In this document: one piece after another, positions 57,085 through 64,000 of the stretch
Layout: every line of letters begins with the position of its first letter
Numbering within the stretch: the stretch's first letter is position 1
DNA from: Mycobacterium sp. E796
GTDB lineage: Bacteria; Actinomycetota; Actinomycetes; Mycobacteriales; Mycobacteriaceae
NCBI RefSeq assembly: GCF_001672815.1
Contig: NZ_LZKK01000267.1
Location: forward strand, 32,837 to 96,836
Direction of reading: 5' to 3'
Length of the DNA: 64,000 bases
Notes under the pieces: model-generated
Databases searched by the model: none
What the model was told of the DNA's origin: nothing
What the model saw: only the letters and a program-made list of their open reading frames with translations
Position numbers and translations under genes: made by a program

Positions 57085-60000
57085 CTATTGAACGTCGTCG
57101 CCTTCTGCCGCGTCAAGGGCAAGCGCAATTAGCGCGTCAGGGCTCAAGGAATCGATGGCGTCATCGGTAACCGTCGAATCGTCGAGCGACGTTTCCGGGT
57201 CGCCGGCCAACAGCAACAATTTGTCCAGCAATCCGGTTCTGCGAAGTTCCTGAAGCGGAATCTTTCTCAGCACCGACCACACCTTTTCCTCGTCGGACTC
57301 TTCGGATTCGCCGCTCAGCAATTGTTGACCGAGATGGTCGGCCAGCGCCGCGGGGTTGGGATAGTCGAAGATGAGCGTGCGCGACAAGGCCAGCCCGGTA
57401 TCGGCTTTGAGCCGGTTGCGCAGTTCCACCCCGGTCAGGGAGTCGAATCCGAGATCCTGGAAGGCGCGGTCCGGGTCGACGGCGTGGCCGTCCGGATGTC
57501 CCAACACCGCTGCGGCGTGGGCGCACACCAGCTCGATCAGGCGGCGGCGGCGCTCGCGGGGCGGCAGTTGGCGTAGGCGCTCGGCCGTCTCGTGCTGGGC
57601 GTCCGGTGTCGGCGCATCTGTACCGGTGCCCAGCCAAAACCTCTGGCGCACAAAGCCATACGTCGGCAACTCGACCCGCCGGCCGGCCCGCAGGACCGCG
57701 CTCCAGTCGACCGCCACGCCGGTGGTGAACAACCGAGCGGCCGCCATGAGCAGCGACTCGACCTCCGGGCGATCCTTGGCCAGCGTGACCGTCGCGACGG
57801 AGTGCTCGGTTACCAGAGACTGCTCCGCCGCGGCGCTAAGCCCGCCGCCGGGACCGACTTCGACGAACACGCCGGCCCCGGACGCCTCGGCGGCCCGCAC
57901 CCCGTCGGCGAAGCGAACCGGACGGCGCACATGCTCGGCCCAGTACCGCGCGGATCCGTAGCCGGGTCCGACGAGCTGCCCAGACACGTTGGACACCAAC
58001 GGTATTCGAGGCTCTTCTGGCGAGATGTCGGACACCGCGGTTTCGAAGGTTTCGATCATGGGCTCCATCAGCGGCGAGTGGAACGCGTGCGAGACCGCCA
58101 ACCGATGGAAGCGCCTGCCCCGGTCCGCCAGGGTTTGGGCGATGGCGCCGACGGCGGCTTCCGCGCCGGAGATCACCACCGCTTCGGGGCCGTTGATCGC
58201 CGCGATGGCCACCCCGTCGGTGAGCAGCGGCCCCACCTCGCCCTCGCCGGCGCCGACCGCAACCATCGCGCCGCCGGCGGGCAACCCCGCCATCAACCTG
58301 CCCCGCGCCGCGACCACCTTGGCCGCGTCGGACAGCGACAACACGCCCGCGACATGGGCGGCGGTGATCTCGCCGACGGAATGCCCCATCACCACGCCGG
58401 GGACCACCCCCCAGTGCCGCAGCAGCGCCGCCAGCCCCACCTGGACAGCAAACAACGCCTGCTGTGCAAACTCGGTGTTATCCAACAGGTTTGGGTCGCT
58501 CCCCCACATCACGCCGCGCAGCCGGTCATCCAGCGCGGCGGTGGCCTCGTCGAAAGCCTTCGCGAACACCGGGAACCGGCCGTACAGTTCGGCACCCATC
58601 CCCAGCGACTGCGCGCCCTGCCCGGGGAAGACGAACGCCGTCGTGCCCGGCGCGTGCGCCCGGCCGAGGACGGTGTCGGTACGCGGCTCGCCGCGCGCCA
58701 AACCGGCCAATGCCTCGGTCAGCGCCTCGCGATCGGCGCCCACCAGCGCCGCGCGATGCTCGAACACCGAGCGCGTCGTCGCCAACGACCACGCCACGTC
58801 GCTCGCATCCAGCCCCGGGTCGCCGGCCACACGCGCGCGCAGTCGCGCGGCCTGATTGGCCAACGCGCGCTGCGAGCGGCCGGACAGCACCCACACGGTC
58901 GGCCCGTTCTCCCGTTCGGTCACGGGCGTTTCCGGGCGCGCGGGCCCCTGCTCGACGATCACGTGGGCGTTGGTGCCGCCCATGCCGAACGACGACACCC
59001 CCGCCCGGCGCGGACCCTCCCGCGGCGGCCAGGGGGTCAGCTCGGTGTTGACGCGCAGCCCGCGGCCGTCCAGATCGATCGCCGGCCCGGCGTAGTTGAG
59101 GCTCGCGGGAATGGCGCCGTTCTCGATCGACAGCACGGCCTTGAGCAAACCCGCGATGCCCGCGGCGCCGCCCGCGTGGCCGATGTTGGTCTTCACCGAT
59201 CCCACGGTCAGCGGGCGCTGTCCGAGCCTGCCGATCGCCTCCCCCAGCGCATTCGCCTCCACCGGGTCGCCGATCGGGGTGCCGGTGCCGTGCGCCTCGA
59301 CATACTCCAACTCGCCCGGTTCGAGGCCCGCGTCGCCAAGGGCGCGTCGGATGACGTCGGCCTGTCCCGCGACCGAGGGCGCCGTCTGCCCGGCGGCAGT
59401 GTGCCCGGCGTTGCCGACCGCGCTGCCGCGGATGACCGCCCGGACGCGGTCCCCGTCCTCGAGGGCGGCCCGCAACGGCTTCAGCAGCACCAGCCCGGCG
59501 CCCTCGCTGCGCACGTAACCGTCGGCGCGGGCGTCGAAGGCATAGGTGTGGCCTGACGCCGATAGCGCCCCGAATTCCCTTTCCAGCAAGGATGTCTCGC
59601 TGGCCAGGTTCAGGTGGACACCGCCCGCGATGGCCAGCTTCGATTCGCCCGAGCGCAGGCTCTCCGCCGCGGCGTGAACGGCCACCAACGACGATGACTG
59701 ACCGGAATCGATCGTCATGCTCGGGCCGTGCACGCCCAAGGCGTAGGAAATCCTGTTCGCGATCATCGCCCGGCTGATTCCGGCGAAGGAGTGATGGTCG
59801 ACGTGTTCCACGGTGTCGAGCGTCAGCACCGCGTAGTCGTCGCTCATCGCGCCGAGGTAAACGGCGACCTGTTCTCCGCGCAGGCTTTCCGGCAACAGGA
59901 ACGCGTCCTCGAGAAGCTCCCAGGCGAGCTCCAGCGCCAGCCGCTGGCGGGGATCCATCGCGCCGGCCTCGCGCGGCGAGATGTTGAAGAAGTCCGCGTC

Positions 60001-60162
60001 GAACTCGGCAACGTTGTCCAGCAGCCCCTCTCGGCGGGTCTTCCCATCGGCGACACGAGTGACTTCTTTTCCGTCGCGGAGCACGCGCCAGAATTCGGCG
60101 GGGTTGGCGGCGCCCGGGAACCTGCAGGCGATCCCGATGATCGCTACGTCTGCCGGGCGCAC
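57085..60162 (-). CDS. pks9: Type I PKS, KSQ-AT-ACP (Pks9-like loading-type module)
   Basis: A 1025-residue protein with three domains. The ketosynthase (residues 1-410) has His291 (VEAHGTGT) and His329 (NIGHA), but the nucleophile position is Gln155 in DSGQSSS instead of DTACSSS; the codon is CAG at 59698-59700. This is the KSQ form that decarboxylates a bound malonyl unit and cannot condense. The acyltransferase (about 505-800) has Ser595 in GHSVGE and HAFH at 692-695, indicating malonyl-CoA. One ACP carries Ser908 in [10 protein letters not shown]-terminal helix region (about 945-1025) looks like a docking tail. There is no reductive domain. The GTG at 60162 is 2 bases after the upstream PKS stop. 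Confidence 0.93.
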   Translation of the reverse strand: MRPADVAIIGIACRFPGAANPAEFWRVLRDGKEVTRVADGKTRREGLLDNVAEFDADFFNISPREAGAMDPRQRLALELAWELLEDAFLLPESLRGEQVAVYLGAMSDDYAVLTLDTVEHVDHHSFAGISRAMIANRISYALGVHGPSMTIDSGQSSSLVAVHAAAESLRSGESKLAIAGGVHLNLASETSLLEREFGALSASGHTYAFDARADGYVRSEGAGLVLLKPLRAALEDGDRVRAVIRGSAVGNAGHTAAGQTAPSVAGQADVIRRALGDAGLEPGELEYVEAHGTGTPIGDPVEANALGEAIGRLGQRPLTVGSVKTNIGHAGGAAGIAGLLKAVLSIENGAIPASLNYAGPAIDLDGRGLRVNTELTPWPPREGPRRAGVSSFGMGGTNAHVIVEQGPARPETPVTERENGPTVWVLSGRSQRALANQAARLRARVAGDPGLDASDVAWSLATTRSVFEHRAALVGADREALTEALAGLARGEPRTDTVLGRAHAPGTTAFVFPGQGAQSLGMGAELYGRFPVFAKAFDEATAALDDRLRGVMWGSDPNLLDNTEFAQQALFAVQVGLAALLRHWGVVPGVVMGHSVGEITAAHVAGVLSLSDAAKVVAARGRLMAGLPAGGAMVAVGAGEGEVGPLLTDGVAIAAINGPEAVVISGAEAAVGAIAQTLADRGRRFHRLAVSHAFHSPLMEPMIETFETAVSDISPEEPRIPLVSNVSGQLVGPGYGSARYWAEHVRRPVRFADGVRAAEASGAGVFVEVGPGGGLSAAAEQSLVTEHSVATVTLAKDRPEVESLLMAAARLFTTGVAVDWSAVLRAGRRVELPTYGFVRQRFWLGTGTDAPTPDAQHETAERLRQLPPRERRRRLIELVCAHAAAVLGHPDGHAVDPDRAFQDLGFDSLTGVELRNRLKADTGLALSRTLIFDYPNPAALADHLGQQLLSGESEESDEEKVWSVLRKIPLQELRRTGLLDKLLLLAGDPETSLDDSTVTDDAIDSLSPDALIALALDAAEGDDVQ

Positions 60163-60164
60163 GG

Positions 60165-63100
60165 TCAGGGTCCGGATTCTTCGTCGAGGATGGCGAACAG
60201 TTCGCTCTCGGTGGCGTTCTTGATGTCGTCGTCGAAAAGCTCGTCATGGGCGGCGGGATCGGATTGAGCGGTGCTCAGGGTCAGCAGCATCTCGATGCGT
60301 GCCGTCATGCGCTTCTTGTCGTCGGGGTCCAAGCCGGGTTGGCCGATCAGCGTCTGGAGTTCGCGGACAACGTCGCCAAAGCGGGACATCGGGTCGGGCT
60401 TTTCGGCGCCCGGGCCCGCGGCGAGCTGGCCGTCCAGATGCTCGGCGAGCGCGGCGGGGGACGGGTAATCGAAGATCAGCGTCGGCGAAAGGGTAAGGCC
60501 GGTAGCATTTTTCAGCCGGTTGCGTAGTTCGACGGCGGTCAGCGAATCGAAGCCGAGATCTTGGAAGGGCTGTTCGGCCTCGACGTCCGTGTTGCTGTGA
60601 CCGAGCACCGTGGCGGCGTTGCCGCACACCAGATCCACCAGTTCGCGGTGCCGCTGCTCGGGGGTCAGGCCGGCCAGCCGCGCCCGCAAACCCGTCGACG
60701 CCATCGCGATCTCGACGTGGTCGACCACGCGTCGGGCGGGACGGTTGGCCAAGCCGCTCAACAGCGGGGGCAGCGCCGCGCTGTTGCGGGCGAGCGCGTC
60801 CCGGTCGAGGCGGGTGGCCACGACGATGGGTTGCTCGCTCAGCAGTGCGGTATCGAAGAGATCGAGCGCCTGCTCGCCGGACAGCGGGGCCAGCCCGACG
60901 CGGCTTATCCGGGCCTTGTCGCGATCGCCGAGATGCTGCGTCATTCCGGAATCCTGTTCCCAGAGTCCCCAGGCGACCGACAGTGCGGGAAGGCCATTCG
61001 CGCGTCGGTGGACGGCGAGCGCGTCGAGGAAGCTGTTGGCCGCCGCGTAGTTGCCCTGACCGGGTGCGCCCACCACGCCGGCCATCGATGAAAAGACCAC
61101 GAATGCTGCGAGATTCAGGTCCCGGGTCAGCTCATGCAGGTTCCAGGCGGCGTCGGCTTTGGCCCGCAGCACCGTGTCGAGGCGCTCGGGCGTCAGCGAG
61201 GCGATCACCGCGTCGTCGAGCACTCCGGCGGCGTGAATCACCGCGCTCAACGGATGCTGTTCGGGGAGCCCCGCCAACAGGTCCGCGGCCGCAGCGCGGT
61301 CGCTCACGTCGCAGGACACCACCTGGACCGTGGCACCCGCCCGCGTCAGGTCGGCCACCAGTTCGTCGGCGCCGTCGGCGGTTTGGCCGCGGCGGCTGGC
61401 CAAGACGACGTGGCGAACCCCGTACCGGCTGACCACGTGACGTGCCACCAGACCGCCGACCATCCCGGTGCCGCCGGTGATCAACACCGTGCCGCCGGCC
61501 AGCCCGACGCCGGGCCGGTTCGGCAGCGTCAGAACCACTTTGCCGATGTGCCGGGCCTGGCTGACGAACCGGTATGCCTCGACGGCGCGGCGCACGTCCC
61601 AGGCCCGCAACGGCAGTCGCCGCAGGGCGCCGCCCTCAAACAGCCCGATCAGCTCGACCAACATCTCCTGGATGTGCCGGGGCCCGGCCTCCATCAGGTC
61701 GAACGCCCGATACTGCACACCGGGATAGGTCGCGGCGATCGCCTGCGGGTCACGCAGATCGGTCTTGCCCATCTCGATGAAGCGCCCGCCGGATGCGAGC
61801 AACCGCAACGACGCGTCGGTGAACTCCCCGGCCAGCGAGTTGAGCACCACGTCCACGCCGGCCCCGTCGGTGGCCGCCAAGAACTTCTGCTCGAATTCCA
61901 GCGACCGCGAGTCACCGATATGGTTTTCGTCAAATCCCATGGCGCGCAGCGTGTCCCACTTGCCGCGACTCGCGGTGACGAACACTTCCGCGCCCCAGTG
62001 CCGGGCCAGCTGGACGGCGGCCATGCCGACCCCGCCGGCCGCGGCGTGCACCAGAACCCGCTGCCCGGCCCGTACCCCGGCCAGCACCGACAACCCGTAC
62101 AAGGCCGTCAAGAACACCACCGGCACACCCGCGGCCTCGGTCAACGACCACCCCTGCGGCACCCGCACCACGTACCGCTGATCGACGACCGCTTCGGAAC
62201 CCGCCAGGCCCAGGATCCCCATCACCGCATCACCGACGGCCAGGCCCGTCACCTCGGGGCCGACCTCGACGACGATGCCGGCGCCCTCGGCGCCCAATTG
62301 CGCCGCGCCCGGGTACATCCCGAGGGCCACCAGCACATCCCGGAAGTTCACGCCGACCGCGGCGACCGCCACCCGCACCTGGCCGGCGGCCACGTCCGCC
62401 CGGGGGCACGGCTGGGCCACCAGGTCTTCGAGCGTTCCCCCGCTACCGGCGGCCAGTCGCCACTCGCCCGCCGGCAGCTCCAGCGCCGGGCCCGACTGCG
62501 CGGGGGTCAGCCGCGCCTTGTAGGCCACGCCCTCGCGCACCACCAATTGCGGTTCACCACAGCCGATTACCGACTCGGCGTCGAGCGACCCGTCGGAATC
62601 GACCAAAACCACCCGGCCCGGATGCTCGGCCTGCGCCGAACGCACCAGCCCCCACACCGCCGCGCCGGCCAGATCCGTGACGTCCTCGCCGGCCAGCCCC
62701 ACCGCGCCGCGGGTCACCACCACCAACGGACCGCTTCGATCCTCGGTCAGCGACGACTGCAGCAGTTCCAGCGCGTCCGCGGTGGCCGCGTGCACCGACT
62801 CGACCGGGTTGCCCGCACTGGGGGCGCATTCCCACACCTCCGCGGGCTCGGCCGGCGCATCGCCGTTCAGCGAAATTGGAGACCAGCTGACCTCGAGCAG
62901 GCCCCCGCCGGGACGACTCGCCGCTGCCAGCTGCTCGGGCGACACCGGGCGAACCACCAACTCCCCCACCGACAACACCGGCAGCCCCGCCGCGTCGGCG
63001 ATCTCCAGCGACATCGCCCCCGACCCCGTCGGCGCAATCCGAACCCGCACGTGCGCTGCGCCCGCGGCGTGCAACGTCACACCCTGCCAGGAGAAGGGCA

Positions 63101-64000
63101 GCAGGATCTGATCCTGCTCGCCGCCCACCCCCAGGGCATGCAGGCTCGCGTCGAGCAGCACCGGGTGAATCCCGAACCCGCCCAACGCGACCCCCGCGTC
63201 CTGCGGGACGGTGGCTTCCGCGAATATCTCCGTTCCCCGCCGCCACACGCTCCGTAGCCCCCGGAACGCCGGGCCGTAGCCGTAGCCGCGGTCGGCCATG
63301 CTCTCGTAGGCGCCGCTGACGTCGACGGCGACCGCACCCACGGGCGGCCATGCCGAGGAATCCGCGATCGGCGCCACCGCCCGCGCAGTCAACACGCCCT
63401 CGGCGTGCAGCACCCATCCCGAATCCGACTGCGCGCCTGAGGAATACACCGACACGGCCCGAGCGCCCGCGTCGTTGGCGACACCCACCAGCACCTGCAC
63501 CTGGACGCCGCCGGTTGCCGGCAACACCAGCGGCGCCGACAACGTGAGCTCCTCGATTGCCGAACAGCCGACTTCGTCACCGGCGCGCAGCGCCAGCTCC
63601 ACAAAGCCGGCCCCGGGAAACAGCACCACCCCACCCACCGCGTGATCGGCCAGCCACGGTTGCGCGGCGAGCGACAACCGGCCCGCCAGCACCACCTCTC
63701 CCGAGTCGGGCCGTTCCACGACCGCGCCCAGCAGGGGATGGTCGGACCCGGTCAGGCCCAGGCCGTCGACATCGCGTGAGCCCACCATCTCCGCCGACAG
63801 CCAAAACCTGCGGCGCTGGAAGGGATACGTGGGCAGGTCGACGCGTTGGGGGTCGAGGCCGGCGAACGTCGCGGCCCAGTCCACGCCCACCCCGGCGGCG
63901 AACAGGCGCGCGGCCGCGGTGGCGCAGTCGTCGACCACCGAAGCGGTGGTGTCCGTCGCCAAAGACCGGGCCGAGGTCGAGTCGATCCTCACCGCGGCCG
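60165..64000 (-). CDS. pks8: Reducing type I PKS (Pks8/Pks17-like), 5' end outside window
   Basis: About 1278 C-terminal residues are in the window and the frame is open at the edge. In order: the post-AT linker ([14 protein letters not shown]), a dehydratase with [12 protein letters not shown] (catalytic His, codon near 63644) and an [15 protein letters not shown]sp, an enoylreductase ([15 protein letters not shown] near 62340; [14 protein letters not shown] near 62050), a ketoreductase with TGGTGMVGG (near 61480), LDD in AGVLDDAV and the Tyr in [11 protein letters not shown], an ACP with DLGFDSLT (near 60550) and a docking tail. The module makes a fully reduced unit. H37Rv splits this protein as pks8 and pks17. 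Confidence 0.93.
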   Translation of the reverse strand, partial: AAVRIDSTSARSLATDTTASVVDDCATAAARLFAAGVGVDWAATFAGLDPQRVDLPTYPFQRRRFWLSAEMVGSRDVDGLGLTGSDHPLLGAVVERPDSGEVVLAGRLSLAAQPWLADHAVGGVVLFPGAGFVELALRAGDEVGCSAIEELTLSAPLVLPATGGVQVQVLVGVANDAGARAVSVYSSGAQSDSGWVLHAEGVLTARAVAPIADSSAWPPVGAVAVDVSGAYESMADRGYGYGPAFRGLRSVWRRGTEIFAEATVPQDAGVALGGFGIHPVLLDASLHALGVGGEQDQILLPFSWQGVTLHAAGAAHVRVRIAPTGSGAMSLEIADAAGLPVLSVGELVVRPVSPEQLAAASRPGGGLLEVSWSPISLNGDAPAEPAEVWECAPSAGNPVESVHAATADALELLQSSLTEDRSGPLVVVTRGAVGLAGEDVTDLAGAAVWGLVRSAQAEHPGRVVLVDSDGSLDAESVIGCGEPQLVVREGVAYKARLTPAQSGPALELPAGEWRLAAGSGGTLEDLVAQPCPRADVAAGQVRVAVAAVGVNFRDVLVALGMYPGAAQLGAEGAGIVVEVGPEVTGLAVGDAVMGILGLAGSEAVVDQRYVVRVPQGWSLTEAAGVPVVFLTALYGLSVLAGVRAGQRVLVHAAAGGVGMAAVQLARHWGAEVFVTASRGKWDTLRAMGFDENHIGDSRSLEFEQKFLAATDGAGVDVVLNSLAGEFTDASLRLLASGGRFIEMGKTDLRDPQAIAATYPGVQYRAFDLMEAGPRHIQEMLVELIGLFEGGALRRLPLRAWDVRRAVEAYRFVSQARHIGKVVLTLPNRPGVGLAGGTVLITGGTGMVGGLVARHVVSRYGVRHVVLASRRGQTADGADELVADLTRAGATVQVVSCDVSDRAAAADLLAGLPEQHPLSAVIHAAGVLDDAVIASLTPERLDTVLRAKADAAWNLHELTRDLNLAAFVVFSSMAGVVGAPGQGNYAAANSFLDALAVHRRANGLPALSVAWGLWEQDSGMTQHLGDRDKARISRVGLAPLSGEQALDLFDTALLSEQPIVVATRLDRDALARNSAALPPLLSGLANRPARRVVDHVEIAMASTGLRARLAGLTPEQRHRELVDLVCGNAATVLGHSNTDVEAEQPFQDLGFDSLTAVELRNRLKNATGLTLSPTLIFDYPSPAALAEHLDGQLAAGPGAEKPDPMSRFGDVVRELQTLIGQPGLDPDDKKRMTARIEMLLTLSTAQSDPAAHDELFDDDIKNATESELFAILDEESGP

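Noticed and set aside
57592..59556. Long open frames antisense to the PKS genes (for example 654 codons)
   Set aside because: They mirror the high-GC third-position bias of the PKS frame on the other strand and have no domain content; typical shadows in GC-rich DNA.

Overview
The window is high-GC actinobacterial DNA with the gene content and order of a Mycobacterium chromosome. I recognise, largely in reverse orientation, the M. tuberculosis H37Rv neighbourhood from about Rv1662-Rv1668c (pks8/17, pks9, pks11, cyp139, ABC-F), through Rv1683-Rv1703c (hydrolase/acyl-CoA synthetase fusion, drug-type ABC exporter, mpg, tyrS, tlyA, nadK, recN, steA, mctB, pyrG, nudix, xerD, O-methyltransferase), to Rv1708-Rv1719 (parA, scpA, scpB, rluB, cmk, der, SDR, cyclase, IclR). 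This rests on remembered family sequences and gene order. I cannot fix the species beyond a mycobacterium, probably a slow grower.

Layout. 1-1831: a truncated NarK/NarU-type nitrate transporter and a GyrI-like protein. 1972-6507: a small island of about 4.5 kb bounded by an intact tRNA-Pro(GGG) and a displaced copy of its 3' half. It carries an aquaporin, a TetR regulator, the tail of an alpha/beta hydrolase and a 769-residue polytopic membrane protein with markedly lower GC. 6568-8922: an SDR-cyclase-IclR catabolic operon. 9190-14410: a tightly overlapped core operon, parA-scpA-scpB-rluB-cmk-der. 14541-27531: O-methyltransferase, then xerD, nudix, pyrG, mctB, steA, recN, nadK, tlyA, a HAD phosphatase and small genes. 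27575-36935: tyrS and mpg, which are neighbours in H37Rv, here separated by a BASS-type transporter and a phosphonoacetate-hydrolase (phnA) operon with its own transporter, alcohol dehydrogenase, aldehyde dehydrogenase and LysR regulator. 37104-43660: a mycolate-type methyltransferase, an ABC exporter with a TetR regulator, a Trm112-like protein and the large hydrolase/acyl-CoA synthetase fusion. 43817-51980: a one-strand run of seven genes (membrane protein, gluconate-dehydrogenase subunit 3-like protein, GMC oxidoreductase, GH15 glucosidase, SDR, small membrane protein, enolase-superfamily dehydratase) that looks like a sugar-oxidation operon with a stress-sigma-type promoter, plus a divergent small coiled-coil gene. 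52072-64000: a PAS-ANTAR regulator, an ABC-F ATPase, CYP139 and the polyketide locus (type III PKS, KSQ-AT-ACP PKS, reducing PKS cut by the window end).

Most notable points: (i) the phn operon has phosphonoacetate hydrolase plus two dehydrogenases but no aminotransferase, suggesting a hydroxy-phosphonate rather than an aminophosphonate substrate; (ii) the Pks9-like ketosynthase has Gln in place of its catalytic Cys, the mark of a decarboxylating loading module; (iii) the tRNA-Pro island lacks an integrase and its TetR has matching palindromes at two promoters; (iv) the GMC/GH15/dehydratase operon reads as an uncharacterised carbohydrate-oxidation route. All functions are inferred from sequence by eye. 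No alignment or database search was run.
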